64,000 nucleotides of DNA. Origin: Crocinitomicaceae bacterium. Lineage in GTDB: Bacteria > Bacteroidota > Bacteroidia > Flavobacteriales_D > Crocinitomicaceae. The stretch spans positions 35,751 through 99,750 of the forward strand of contig JAGNZC010000006.1 in the NCBI GenBank assembly GCA_017984635.1, written 5' to 3'. The position numbers and the translations under genes were made by a program. Below, one piece after another: positions 1 to 9,126 of this stretch; positions within the stretch are counted from its first letter, which is position 1, and the number at the start of each line of letters is the position of its first letter. The notes beneath the pieces are model-generated. The model was not told the origin of the DNA and did no database searches. It saw only the letters and a list, made by a program, of their open reading frames with translations.

Positions 1-1
1 A

Positions 2-541
2 GAAAATAAAAGCGGTATACATTTTTTACACATTTCAACTTTAGATGAAAAGACTAAAAATCCGAAAGGAATATTCGATGCATTTAAAATACTATCTAAT
101 ACAACCCCTGATTTTTTATTAACGATTGTTTCAGACGAACCAACAGAAAAATGGGAATCGTATGTTAAGCAATTAGAGATTTCTGATAAAGTATGTTTTG
201 TACCGCCGCAGAATTGGGAAAATTTACCGGCTTTTTATCACGAAGCAGATGCTTTTGTTTTAAATTCAACCTACGAAACATTTTCAATTGTCTTAGCAGA
301 AGCTTGGGCAACCGGAACACCAACAATCTCAACACCTGTTGGAATTGCCTACAATGCTCCATCCTATCTTGGGTTAAATGTAGAACCAAATAATACGCGT
401 TCTTTAGCTGCAGCATTAATTGAATTCACAACCACAAAAAATCAATTTAATGCATCAAAAATAAATTCGTATGCTCAACAGTTTGATTCGAAAATAGTAT
501 TAGCTGAATTGACTGCTGAAATCGACCAACTTTTATCCTAA
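2..541 (+). CDS. Glycosyltransferase family 4 (GT4), C-terminal part only
   Basis: This frame is open from the window edge to a TAA at 539-541, so the N-terminal half of the gene lies outside. The visible 179 residues have the pattern of the C-terminal Rossmann domain of a GT-B retaining glycosyltransferase: an opening HFLHIS strand, a KNPKGIFDAF segment, and an E-x7-E motif (E92 and E100 of the fragment) followed by AWATGTP, which in GT4 enzymes contacts the donor nucleotide-sugar. The role is transfer of a sugar onto a surface glycan or lipid; the substrate cannot be read from the sequence. Its stop codon overlaps the next start (TAATG), so the two genes are translationally coupled. Confidence 0.85.
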   Translation, partial: ENKSGIHFLHISTLDEKTKNPKGIFDAFKILSNTTPDFLLTIVSDEPTEKWESYVKQLEISDKVCFVPPQNWENLPAFYHEADAFVLNSTYETFSIVLAEAWATGTPTISTPVGIAYNAPSYLGLNVEPNNTRSLAAALIEFTTTKNQFNASKINSYAQQFDSKIVLAELTAEIDQLLS

Positions 542-987
542 TGCATAGAACTGAAATTCAACAATTGCTTTTATCTGCATTAACAGAAAAAAGAGCTTAT
601 TTTCAAACGCTAATTGATGGTATTGTAACTGAAATGGCTGGTAATGCGAAAAGTTCTGCTGGTGACAAGCATGAAACCAGTATGTCAATGGCGCAAAATG
701 AACAAGAAAAAATAGGTAATCAATTACTTGAACTTGAAAAACAAATCGAAATTGTAAAGCGAATATCTGTTGAAAATCAATCCAAAAAAATTGGCATCGG
801 TAGTGTGATTAAAACCTGTGAAAACACATTTTACCTCAGTATAGGCTTTGGAAAAATAACGTACTCTAATCAATTAGTTTTTTGCATTTCCCCGAATGCT
901 CCTTTAGGACAACTATTTTTAGGAAAAGCAGTCAACGATGAAGTTGTCTTTAATCAACAAGTCCACAAAATTAGTGCGATTTATTGA
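541..987 (+). CDS. GreA/GreB-like coiled-coil protein
   Basis: The 148-residue product has a helical N-terminal half rich in Q, E and K (about residues 1-75), like the antiparallel coiled coil of transcript-cleavage factors. Its C-terminal half (about 80-148) has the strand pattern and the LGQLFLGKAVNDEV segment typical of the GreA/GreB FKBP-like domain, where canonical proteins read SPLGRALLGKxxGDxV. Length is close to GreA (about 158). The acidic tip is not convincing, so RNA-cleavage activity is uncertain. Bacteroidota carry such a short Gre-like paralogue, often mis-annotated as 3-oxoacyl-ACP synthase. The ATG overlaps the stop of the upstream glycosyltransferase. It converges on the minus-strand gene ending at 993. 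Confidence 0.65.
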   Translation: MHRTEIQQLLLSALTEKRAYFQTLIDGIVTEMAGNAKSSAGDKHETSMSMAQNEQEKIGNQLLELEKQIEIVKRISVENQSKKIGIGSVIKTCENTFYLSIGFGKITYSNQLVFCISPNAPLGQLFLGKAVNDEVVFNQQVHKISAIY

Positions 988-992
988 TGTAT

Positions 993-2816
993 TTACTTCA
1001 CCAACTCAACAAAACCTGTCCCATTCAACGCTTCGTTTTGAATTCCTGTAGCTGTATATCGGTAAAAATAAACCCCTGGTTTTGCTAATTCGCCCTCTTG
1101 TGTCTTACCATCCCAAACAGCATCTAAATCACTGCTTTGAAACACAACATTTCCCCAACGATTTAAAATCACAACTTCAAATTTTGTTATATTAATTAAA
1201 TCAAAATAATACACATCATTTGCCCCGTCTCCATTTGGGCTAAATACATTGTATGGAATAACATCAATTGGAACAATAATTGGCTCAGGAATAACATTTA
1301 CTGTTAAAAACGCAGTATCTGTACAATTTCCATTTGTTGCAACTAGAGAAACAAGATACGATCCAACTGTATTGTATGTCTGGTTTTGACTTGATAAATC
1401 TGTCGTTGTAGTTGTATTTGTATTGCCAAAATCCCACTGAAAATTAGATGAACCTGTACTTGAATTTTGAAAATCAACTGATAATGGAGCATACCCTGAA
1501 AGTGGAGAACCTGAAAGAATTGCATTTGGCGGATTATTTGGCACCACTTCAATAGAGTCATAACGGAAACAACCATTTACATTTACTTGTATGTAATACC
1601 AACCAACTGGCAAATTATCCCAAGAAGAAGCATTAAATGTTGTTGTACTATTCGCTCCTGGTCCAGACCACTGAAATTGAGGTGGAACAGCATACGCTGG
1701 ATCATTTGGATTCGACGGGTCTAAAAGTGTATACACAAAACCATTGCTAGCACCACAATCAGATGGTTGCATGACAATTGTATCAAAATTCCAATTCATC
1801 GATTTAATAGTAACCAACACATTATCTGTAGAAATACAACCATTAGTTGAAACACCTGTTAATGTGTATGTTCCAGAATTCAACGGATTCGTTGTTGCCC
1901 CAATTGTATTGTTACTCCATGAAAAAGTTGTTCCAGGTAAATTAGATGTTCCTATTAATTGACCTGTTTCATTCGCACAAAATATAATATCAGCACCTGC
2001 ATTAACTGTTGTTGTATCAAAAGCAATATGAATGGAATCAACTGCTAAACAAACAGGTGCGAAAAACACATCGTCTAGTGCAAAATCATTTCCTCCAGCT
2101 GCAAGCGCTAAATTCACAATTTTTAAATTAGCAACAGTTGAAGTGCCAGAATTCCATAATCCAGAATTTTCAATCCAGGCACAAGATGTAGTATTACAAA
2201 CCAAAGGGTCAGATATAGCAACATTGTTTATAAAAAGTTGTAATTGAGAAGGATTATTAGTCGGCTCCACAGACGATTGCCAAAAAGAGAATAGGTAATC
2301 TGTATTTGGAGTAATCGTCACTGTTTGTTGCCAAACAGCTGTGTTCCCAGTTGTTGCACCATTCACAACTAACATGTTTCCTGTACCAGGAGAATGATCG
2401 TTACAAGCTCCAAAATTCGTATGAACTAAATTGGGTGATGTGGTAATTGCATAAGTTGAAGGGTTAGAAAGTAAGCCATAAGCCCCGCCATTTCCTGGAA
2501 TGTATTGCGTTGTAAATGAGTTGGCAGTATTCGTTGTTCCTGCTTGAAAATTTCCATTTAAAACGATATTAGCTCCAATATTACCCGTTTCGACTTTGTA
2601 CCAACCAGAATCAGCAACCGTAATTTGATTTACATGGCTCCCACCCGTCCAATTATAAAATTGGTAACCAGATGGTGCTGATAAGGTCAAGGTGTTTCCG
2701 TTACACAAAACTGTATCGTTCCCTAAATTAACTATGGGTTCATTTCCAGTACATTGAGCAAATGTATCTGTGGTCAAAAAGAGTAGAATAATTGAAATGA
2801 ATAATGAAAATTTCAT
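993..2816 (-). CDS. T9SS type B secreted protein with PKD domain
   Basis: The 607-residue secreted protein starts with a signal peptide (about residues 1-20, ending TFAQ). It continues with an Ig-like segment, a jelly-roll-like region (about 75-260, beginning NIVLNGNFQAG), further Ig-like segments, and a PKD domain (about 435-510, with SGYAPLSVDFQNSS and WDFGN). It ends in a gliding-motility-associated C-terminal (CHU_C) domain containing NVFSPNGDGANDVY and LNRWGNVVF, which is the type B sorting signal of the type IX secretion system. It is expected on the cell surface or released. Its binding target is unknown. It stands alone between convergent and tandem neighbours. Confidence 0.85.
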   Translation of the reverse strand: MKFSLFISIILLFLTTDTFAQCTGNEPIVNLGNDTVLCNGNTLTLSAPSGYQFYNWTGGSHVNQITVADSGWYKVETGNIGANIVLNGNFQAGTTNTANSFTTQYIPGNGGAYGLLSNPSTYAITTSPNLVHTNFGACNDHSPGTGNMLVVNGATTGNTAVWQQTVTITPNTDYLFSFWQSSVEPTNNPSQLQLFINNVAISDPLVCNTTSCAWIENSGLWNSGTSTVANLKIVNLALAAGGNDFALDDVFFAPVCLAVDSIHIAFDTTTVNAGADIIFCANETGQLIGTSNLPGTTFSWSNNTIGATTNPLNSGTYTLTGVSTNGCISTDNVLVTIKSMNWNFDTIVMQPSDCGASNGFVYTLLDPSNPNDPAYAVPPQFQWSGPGANSTTTFNASSWDNLPVGWYYIQVNVNGCFRYDSIEVVPNNPPNAILSGSPLSGYAPLSVDFQNSSTGSSNFQWDFGNTNTTTTTDLSSQNQTYNTVGSYLVSLVATNGNCTDTAFLTVNVIPEPIIVPIDVIPYNVFSPNGDGANDVYYFDLINITKFEVVILNRWGNVVFQSSDLDAVWDGKTQEGELAKPGVYFYRYTATGIQNEALNGTGFVELVK

Positions 2817-2873
2817 ACTAATATTATTTATAGCGCTAAAACAATAGACGTAAATGTATAGAAAATAGTTGTA

Positions 2874-3590
2874 TTAACTTAAATCTGAAAAATTTTGAAT
2901 ACCAATTGTTCGTTCAACAGTAAATCCTTCTGCATATTTTACTCCAATTGGACGACCAAATTGCAACATTCTTCCTTTGATAAAATCAAAAAATTCTTCT
3001 CCAGAAATCGGTGTTGTCGGTTCTGAAGAGTTGGGATCGTAAAACTGTGTTTTAAATGCTTTAATTGCGTCAATTTTTCGATCTATAAAGGGCGTTACAT
3101 CAACAACGAAATCTGGTTGTTTGAACTGATCTTGAATGTAATGATACACTGCTTTTGGTCGATGAGCAGCTTGATTTTCGCTTTGATATGTCGTTTCTAT
3201 TTTTCTTAATCCTGCTAAAAAGCAAGCTTCTGAAACCAATTTCGCAGCTTTACCATGATCTGGATGTCGGTCTTCGATTGCATTTGCCAATACAATTTCA
3301 GGTTGAAAATGACGAATTTGTTCGATGATTAAACGCAATGACGTTTCATTTTGCTCAAAAAAACCATCCGCTAACTTTAAATTGACACGCGCTGAAACTC
3401 CCATAATGCTAGATGCATCAGCTGCTTCACTATAGCGTGTTTCAATGGTACCTCGAGAACCCAATTCTCCTTGCGTTAAATCAACAATAGCAACTGTTTT
3501 CCCTAATGAAATATGATGCATAATAGTTCCTGAAGCGGATAATTCAATATCATCAGGATGTGCTGCAAATGCTAAAATATCTACTTTCAT
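2874..3590 (-). CDS. bshB1: Bacillithiol biosynthesis deacetylase BshB1
   Basis: This is a LmbE/PIG-L family zinc deacetylase that removes the acetyl group from GlcNAc-malate, the second step of bacillithiol synthesis in the cytoplasm. The zinc motif AHPDD is at residues 10-14, GELGSRGT at 41-48, and DRHPDH at 107-112. The length of 238 residues fits BshB1. Closely related LmbE enzymes act on other N-acetylglucosamine compounds, but the GELGSRGT segment and Bacteroidota context favour BshB1. It lies downstream of ccsBA on the same strand across a 95-base spacer that carries a dispersed repeat. Confidence 0.9.
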   Translation of the reverse strand: MKVDILAFAAHPDDIELSASGTIMHHISLGKTVAIVDLTQGELGSRGTIETRYSEAADASSIMGVSARVNLKLADGFFEQNETSLRLIIEQIRHFQPEIVLANAIEDRHPDHGKAAKLVSEACFLAGLRKIETTYQSENQAAHRPKAVYHYIQDQFKQPDFVVDVTPFIDRKIDAIKAFKTQFYDPNSSEPTTPISGEEFFDFIKGRMLQFGRPIGVKYAEGFTVERTIGIQNFSDLS

Positions 3591-3635
3591 GTTAGTTAGT
3601 TTTGAGTTTTGAGGTGAAATTTAGACAACACTTCG

Positions 3636-3675
3636 ATTTAATCTTAAAGTCTTTCATCCTTAAATCTTTATATCT
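3636..3675. repeat. Dispersed AAAGTCTT/AAAGACTT-type repeat copy
   Basis: The ccsBA-bshB1 spacer holds an AT-rich unit which, read on the minus strand, contains ATAAAGATTTAAGGATGAAA. This matches the repeat block at 23760-23783 with only a few differences. It is therefore likely a second copy of the same intergenic repeat family, in the strand orientation of the flanking genes. Confidence 0.55.
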
Positions 3676-3686
3676 AATAGAACTTA

Positions 3687-6600
3687 TTAATCATGTGTCA
3701 AATTAGCTTTCATTGTTTTTGCATATGAATGATTTCTCACTGCAGCTACAACTGTGAACACAACAAATAAACCAGTTGCAATCCAAATGCTGTTTGGTAT
3801 CGTTCCTAATCCATCACCTTGTGCATACGAATGCAACCCAACTAAATAGAAATTCACCCCGAAAAATGTGAATAAGATTGCTGTGTAACCCCATAAACTA
3901 ACTGCGTTGAATAAGAATTTGCCTTTCAATGCAGGAATGTAGCGTAAATGTAGAATTACAGCATAGACTAAAACAGAAACTAACGCCCATGTTTCTTTTG
4001 GATCCCAACCCCAATATCTTCCCCAGGATTCATTGGCCCAAATTCCACCTAAAAATGTTCCAATGGTCAACATAAACAAACCAATCGTAATTGTCATTTC
4101 AGAAACATAGGTAATTTCATTGATGTTCAAGGTTACGATTTGACCATTTTTCTGGTTTCTAAATAGGTAAAGTGTTAAATTGAAAAAACCTAAAATGGCA
4201 CCCAATCCTAAAAAGCCATAACTTCCAGTAATGATTGCCACGTGTATCATCAACCAATACGATTTCAAAACAGGTTGCAATGGTGTGATTTCTGGATCTA
4301 ACAAATTCATTTCAGAAACAAAAATCATTAAAAATGCCAAGATCGCTGTTCCAGCTAAAATAACTGGGTTCTTTTTCGCGAATAAAAATCCTGCAATCAT
4401 TGTTACCCAGCCGATAAATACAATGGCTTCGTATCCGTTACTCCATGGCGCGTGACCAGAAATGTACCATCTAAATCCTAAACCTGTTCCATGATAGACA
4501 AAAATCACAACTAACAAAGCTGTAAATAGTTTGGAGATAATTTGATACCTGCGGTTACTTCTTACTGTTGGTTTAACAAAAATTCGAATGAAGAATAGCA
4601 CCAACAAAACAAATCCAATCACCAAATAAGAATTCATTGCATTTTTGAAAATAGTCATTTTGTTGTAACTCACCTCCAATTTAACAGCTGTTTCGGTTGG
4701 AACAATTTTGGAAGAAGTTGCACGTTGAAACGCAATCAACTCTTTTAATGTAGAAGAAACTTTTGAGTAACTCCCAGATTTTGCAGCTTTATCTAATCCT
4801 GCAATGTATTTCAACGCCAATTGAGATGAAACAGAATCTTTCTGCATCAATTCCATCGTCAAAGGAACATACCACTTATTGCTTGCATCTGCTTTCAACG
4901 GAATAATTTTCATGTTTTGCCAGGTAAAAATCGATTCCACAACTTGAAAACGTTCGGCAACTTTAATCAATTTTTTATCAAATTCATTGCGTTTCGATTC
5001 CATTCGCTGAAAGGCAGTTTGGTATTCTTTTAATAATTTAAATTGGCCTGTTTGACGATCTGCTAAATCTTGGAAAGAGGCATATTCTCCTGTTAATTTA
5101 AATGCAGCTCTTAAATTGGAAGGTACTTGAATTACTTTTTTGGCCATCCAATGTTGCGGATACATATGCATACTCATGATGGTTTGCACAGCGTTGTAAT
5201 TCTCAAATTTATTTTTGCGGTGAATTTTACGTAAAAACTCATCACATAAGGTATGAAAAGGAACAATTCTTCCTTCAAAATTTTGAACGAGCAATTCAGC
5301 TAATTCGTTAGAATGCTCTTTCGAAACGACTCTGAAAACTGCTTTTGCTGGTGTTGACGCATGGTCGTGATTTGCTTGAGCATTCGCCAATGAAAAACCT
5401 GAAACACTAATTAATAAAACAAGTGTTTTTAGCAAAGCCTCTCTTTTTTCTCTCGACTTTTTTAACAAGTCATTCAATTCTTTGAAACGACCTGCCGGAG
5501 CAAACAACGATAATACCATTCCAATTGTCATTAATAAATACCCTAAATACGTAATATTCGTTCCCCACCAATCAGCATTAACACTTAACCTTGTTCCTTC
5601 TTCATTTTCAGGAGTTTTCGGATCATCTAAATCATAAGCTGATTGAAAGAATCTAAATCCTTGGTAATCCATTACATGATTCATAAAAATACGTTGGTTA
5701 CGTTTGTAGTTGTTTTTCTGATCAACGATAGTTACTTCACTCGCAAATGAAGAAGGCGCTTCACTTCCAGGATATCGATCTAATTGAAAATCTCTACAAG
5801 CGATGGCAAATGGCAATGGAATTTTTGTAGAACCGTATTCCATTTCATACGTTAATCCATTCAAATTAAACACTACATGTTCTGGAATTTCTCCCATTCC
5901 ACCTTTCAATTGAACGATTTTAGTTGTGTTTCCATCACTTACTTTTACTGTTAAATAATCTGCACCCACTTTTTTATTTCCAGAAGGCATCAACATCATT
6001 TTAGCGTGTGGGACGGCTTGTTTGAAAACAATTTGTTGGTTATTCACTTGGTAAAGTGTCGTTGTGTAAAAAGGAACGATACTATCAGCAGGCACAGCAG
6101 TGAACAATTCATCTGGAACAGGCTTTCCTGACTGACGTGCTTTTTGCATTTCTGCCATTGGTAAATAACGTAAAGGCATTTTGGATTGCAGCATGATCTT
6201 GCCATTCTTCTCAAACAGTTGGATGCCTGGCATGGCATCTTTTTTCTCAAAAGAAATGGCTACCTCTCCTGCTAATAAGAAATTTCCTTTCGTCAAGAAA
6301 TTAGATTTCATTCCTTCGGTGATAATCTCTAAAGCAGAACCTTTGATCGAATCGTTCATCACCAATGAATCAATCATTTTCTTTTTAAAATCAACATACT
6401 CAATTGTTAACTCATTTTTATGATTCGGAAAATTCAAGTCAATCGAGAAATCATTATTCGTTTGTGGCGACATGAAAACTTTCTCACTGTATGTCATTTG
6501 CAATTTCCCATCATTTATTTTCATCCAAAGCATTGGATCCGACGAATAAATAAAATCGGATTGTTTTCCTTCTGAAATCTTCATCAATCCTTCAAAGGAA

Positions 6601-6893
6601 TAATAACGCGTCACTCCTGCCCCAATTAAAATGATGATAAACGATAAATGGAAAAACAACATCGCCATTTTGGTGCGTTGAACCATTTTATAACGAATGA
6701 TATTAGCGATTAAGTTCAATCCTAAATAAATCAACAACAATTCAAACCATTTCGCATTGTAAACGATGATTTTAGCTGTTTGAATATCGTATTGCGCTTC
6801 TAAAAAAGTACCTGCAGCAATTGCAAATAAAAAGACAAGCATGGCAAGCGCCATCATGCGCATTGAAAAAAACGATTTTGAAAACTTTTCCAT
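3687..6893 (-). CDS. ccsBA: Fused cytochrome c biogenesis protein CcsBA (ResB-CcsA)
   Basis: This 1068-residue inner-membrane protein exports heme and attaches it to CXXCH apocytochromes (System II). The N-terminal part (about 1-490) is ResB/CcsB-like, with membrane segments near the start and a large periplasmic domain. A hydrophilic linker (about 520-740) follows. The C-terminal third is CcsA, with membrane helices around the WWD heme-handling motif WGRYWGWDPKE at about 957-967. The open frame extends to a TTG at 6920, but that TTG is part of an exact -7 promoter box (6918-6925). I therefore start at the ATG at 6891-6893 (MEKFSKSF). The fusion of CcsB and CcsA in one chain is known in Bacteroidota and epsilonproteobacteria. 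Confidence 0.92.
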   Translation of the reverse strand: MEKFSKSFFSMRMMALAMLVFLFAIAAGTFLEAQYDIQTAKIIVYNAKWFELLLIYLGLNLIANIIRYKMVQRTKMAMLFFHLSFIIILIGAGVTRYYSFEGLMKISEGKQSDFIYSSDPMLWMKINDGKLQMTYSEKVFMSPQTNNDFSIDLNFPNHKNELTIEYVDFKKKMIDSLVMNDSIKGSALEIITEGMKSNFLTKGNFLLAGEVAISFEKKDAMPGIQLFEKNGKIMLQSKMPLRYLPMAEMQKARQSGKPVPDELFTAVPADSIVPFYTTTLYQVNNQQIVFKQAVPHAKMMLMPSGNKKVGADYLTVKVSDGNTTKIVQLKGGMGEIPEHVVFNLNGLTYEMEYGSTKIPLPFAIACRDFQLDRYPGSEAPSSFASEVTIVDQKNNYKRNQRIFMNHVMDYQGFRFFQSAYDLDDPKTPENEEGTRLSVNADWWGTNITYLGYLLMTIGMVLSLFAPAGRFKELNDLLKKSREKREALLKTLVLLISVSGFSLANAQANHDHASTPAKAVFRVVSKEHSNELAELLVQNFEGRIVPFHTLCDEFLRKIHRKNKFENYNAVQTIMSMHMYPQHWMAKKVIQVPSNLRAAFKLTGEYASFQDLADRQTGQFKLLKEYQTAFQRMESKRNEFDKKLIKVAERFQVVESIFTWQNMKIIPLKADASNKWYVPLTMELMQKDSVSSQLALKYIAGLDKAAKSGSYSKVSSTLKELIAFQRATSSKIVPTETAVKLEVSYNKMTIFKNAMNSYLVIGFVLLVLFFIRIFVKPTVRSNRRYQIISKLFTALLVVIFVYHGTGLGFRWYISGHAPWSNGYEAIVFIGWVTMIAGFLFAKKNPVILAGTAILAFLMIFVSEMNLLDPEITPLQPVLKSYWLMIHVAIITGSYGFLGLGAILGFFNLTLYLFRNQKNGQIVTLNINEITYVSEMTITIGLFMLTIGTFLGGIWANESWGRYWGWDPKETWALVSVLVYAVILHLRYIPALKGKFLFNAVSLWGYTAILFTFFGVNFYLVGLHSYAQGDGLGTIPNSIWIATGLFVVFTVVAAVRNHSYAKTMKANLTHD

Positions 6894-6917
6894 TTTAGAG
6901 CGAAAATTAGTTGGGTA

Positions 6918-6925
6918 CAAAAATA
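6918..6925 (-). promoter_or_regulatory. -7 promoter box for ccsBA
   Basis: On the minus strand this reads TATTTTTG, an exact match to the Bacteroidota -7 consensus TAnnTTTG, 25 bases before the chosen ATG at 6893. A clear -33 TTTG is not visible. It rules out the upstream TTG as a start codon. Confidence 0.55.
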
Positions 6926-7023
6926 CACAATGAAGCGCTTAAAAGAGAAAAATTAGTTGTAAAAAATCATTGATCGGATAAATTAAAATCAGAAAGCAAT
7001 TCGTAATCCGTTAATGCAAATAT

Positions 7024-7085
7024 AAAAAAGCGTAATTGTAGCTTCTCAATCCAATTTACTTGAATTGAAAAGCTACAATAATTAC
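7024..7085 (-). terminator. Rho-independent terminator of the 7105-8399 genes
   Basis: An inverted repeat pairs ATTGTAGCTT (7035-7044) with AAGCTACAAT (7070-7079), extended by TCAAT (7046-7050) with ATTGA (7064-7068). On the minus strand the stem is followed by a T run (complement of 7024-7028). It sits about 20 bases after the stop at 7105. Confidence 0.7.
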
Positions 7086-7104
7086 AACTAAATTTGAGCT
7101 ATAC

Positions 7105-7497
7105 TCAAGGAATGATAACAACCATTACATCTTTTGATGTCTTCGCTCCATTGTCGTTTAAATTTACTTCAACAGTAACTCTTACATGAGTTGTATCCGT
7201 TAAATTATTTACCCAATGCTCATGGAAAACGTACGCTGATTTTTTAACGGTTGTTGCAGCCGAATAAAGCACTTCATTGGTTGTTTGATCAACCATTTTC
7301 AATGAATACCCATTTAGCATTTCAGCTGCTTGAATGGTTCCTTCAGCGTGAATTTCTTCACCTAAACTGATGGTGTCATTTACAGCTGGATAAACAAAAT
7401 TAATGCTTGCTGAAGTGGCAAAAGTTGCTGTTTCTTTTTCGCAACTAATAATTGATAATGCGAGAAAAAGCAGCGTAATATATGTTCCTATTTTCAT
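7105..7497 (-). CDS. Small predicted lipoprotein
   Basis: The 130-residue product begins with a lipoprotein signal peptide; the lipobox is LSIISC with the lipidated Cys at about residue 19. The rest looks like one Ig-like or beta-sandwich domain, with a histidine-containing FHEHWVNN segment near residue 92. Layout and size resemble the Bacteroidota DUF4625 lipoproteins, but I cannot confirm that. Its ATG overlaps the stop of the upstream barrel gene (ATGA at 7494-7497), so it is the last gene of that operon and may act with it at the outer membrane. Confidence 0.7.
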   Translation of the reverse strand: MKIGTYITLLFLALSIISCEKETATFATSASINFVYPAVNDTISLGEEIHAEGTIQAAEMLNGYSLKMVDQTTNEVLYSAATTVKKSAYVFHEHWVNNLTDTTHVRVTVEVNLNDNGAKTSKDVMVVIIP

Positions 7498-8399
7498 TTT
7501 TTATTGTTTTTAATTAAATAATTCAAACCTACACTTGCGCTTGTATGTTGAAGCACAGCGCCGTTTCGACTTGATTGTTGCACTGGCTGTTGAACAGAAA
7601 CTGTCCAAAGCCAATTGTAGGTAAATAAATTCAAACTTGATTTCAAGGCTAAGACATGACCTTTCGTGTCGATTACTGGGTCAATATTACCTTCAATACT
7701 TGTTGATTCGAAATGATCTAAAACAGCACCAAGCGCAAAAATAAGGCGGTATTGTTTCAGCTTTTTACTGAAGTACAATTGTGTGTTCAATTGTGTAGAA
7801 TTACCATATTTAAACGCATACTTATCTGTTCCTTTTAAGGAATAACTCAATTCAGATTGCCATCCAACTTTACTTGTAAACTGATGCGTATAGGTCGATA
7901 TCACTAAATAATCAAGCGAACCTGTTCCGGGGTACAGATTTTTCAAATTCGAGGAACTTGCTACGTTTTTACCAAGTGGGAATTTGAGTCCAAATCCAAG
8001 CGTTAAAAAGTGTTGATCCAAACCATTGGTATCTTTTTTATGTAAAAGAATACCATTGAGTACTAAATTCGGATCGCCAATCCCATTAATCGATTCACTT
8101 CCAGTGTCATGTGACTGATAAGAAAATTGATAGGGAATGCTACCCAACAATTGAAAACGCTTATTTAATTGAGCTCTAAATCTTAACTCTTGCAAAAAAA
8201 CCGATTCATTTGAATGTTGAATCCCATACAAATAGGACGAAAAATGTCGGTAAGTACTTTTGAATCCAATCGTATGAAACTTTGTTGCTGCCAAGATTCC
8301 AATCGAAACATTACTACCAACACCTCCACAAATATCACATGCAACAACACGTTTACTCATTATCGCAACAAGGAATAGACTTAAAATGATTGCTTTCAT
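7494..8399 (-). CDS. Predicted outer-membrane beta-barrel with N-terminal CDICGG motif
   Basis: The 301-residue product has a signal peptide ending at about VVA, then a mature N terminus of CDICGGVGSN. The rest alternates short hydrophobic/aromatic strands with polar turns up to the end, the pattern of an outer-membrane barrel of the kind annotated as 'transporter' in Bacteroidota. The Cys pair (residues 21 and 24) right after the signal could bind a metal or carry lipid, since VVAC also fits a lipobox. It is followed by an overlapping lipoprotein gene and preceded, 215 bases upstream, by another small gene with a Cys-rich motif. No substrate can be named. Confidence 0.6.
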   Translation of the reverse strand: MKAIILSLFLVAIMSKRVVACDICGGVGSNVSIGILAATKFHTIGFKSTYRHFSSYLYGIQHSNESVFLQELRFRAQLNKRFQLLGSIPYQFSYQSHDTGSESINGIGDPNLVLNGILLHKKDTNGLDQHFLTLGFGLKFPLGKNVASSSNLKNLYPGTGSLDYLVISTYTHQFTSKVGWQSELSYSLKGTDKYAFKYGNSTQLNTQLYFSKKLKQYRLIFALGAVLDHFESTSIEGNIDPVIDTKGHVLALKSSLNLFTYNWLWTVSVQQPVQQSSRNGAVLQHTSASVGLNYLIKNNKK

Positions 8400-8614
8400 T
8401 TTTTTAACTTTACATCACGCAAAAAGTAAGTGATTGTAATTCAACAAATTTTAGGGGTTTGTTTAGCTATTAACCTGAGTTCGATTATTACATATCGTTA
8501 TGTGTTTCCTTTTCAAAATAATAACAACACGGAACCAACAACTTGAACGAATACAAGCAATATTAATTCCTAAAAGAAAATAACTAAACAGAAGGGTATT
8601 ATTACCCAAATAAA

Positions 8615-9013
8615 TTAAGCAAACGTGGGTGGATGAAAGAATGGTTGGTGATAGTCAAAACGATATTTGTTTGAATACATTACGAAAGTTTTTGGACTTT
8701 TTTCTTGGAGAACATGAGTGAATTTGATCTCAAAAGTTCCTTCAGAAAGAAAACAAGTGCTTTCAATAATTTTCAACGAGGGAAACGAATGTTGTTGCTT
8801 GTCTTTTTTCGCTGCTAATTCATCATCCGCTTTTTGTAACTGTTTCGCTAAGTAACATTTACCATTACATTTTAATTCAGGGCGATTTTTGTTTTCACAT
8901 TCTAAGGCTGTGATTTCGGCTTGATTCAAACGGAAATTCACTTGCCAATACATACTGTAGATTACTTTACTAAGTAAAATCGAAATCAGCAATATTGACT
9001 TTAATATCTTCAT
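8615..9013 (-). CDS. Small exported protein with CNGKCYLAKQL motif
   Basis: The 132-residue product has an N-terminal hydrophobic segment (about 4-20) that can act as signal peptide or anchor. It is followed by Cys39, then Cys49 and Cys53 in the conserved CNGKCYLAKQL motif, a lysine-rich stretch, Cys87, and a His/Pro-containing C terminus (YHQPFFHPPTF). I know this motif from short Bacteroidota proteins of unproven function often placed near outer-membrane transport genes. The Cys and His residues suggest metal binding, but that is inference. An exact -7 box lies just upstream (9025-9032). Confidence 0.6.
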   Translation of the reverse strand: MKILKSILLISILLSKVIYSMYWQVNFRLNQAEITALECENKNRPELKCNGKCYLAKQLQKADDELAAKKDKQQHSFPSLKIIESTCFLSEGTFEIKFTHVLQEKSPKTFVMYSNKYRFDYHQPFFHPPTFA

Positions 9014-9024
9014 GTTTGATCTAA

Positions 9025-9032
9025 CAAAAGTA
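9025..9032 (-). promoter_or_regulatory. -7 promoter box for the 8615-9013 gene
   Basis: On the minus strand this reads TACTTTTG, an exact TAnnTTTG match, 11 bases before the ATG at 9013. No good -33 box is visible, and the leader would be very short. Confidence 0.45.
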
Positions 9033-9126
9033 CTAAAAAGTTAAGTGAATCGAATTATTTTAACTCTATTTTGAAATTTATTTTTAAGTCGTTCAATTAT
9101 ACAATTTTAACTCAAAAAAAAATAGG

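Noticed and set aside
193..393. Short overlapping frames on both strands in the first 420 bases
   Set aside because: The edge-open frame 2-541 with the GT4 E-x7-E motif explains this DNA.
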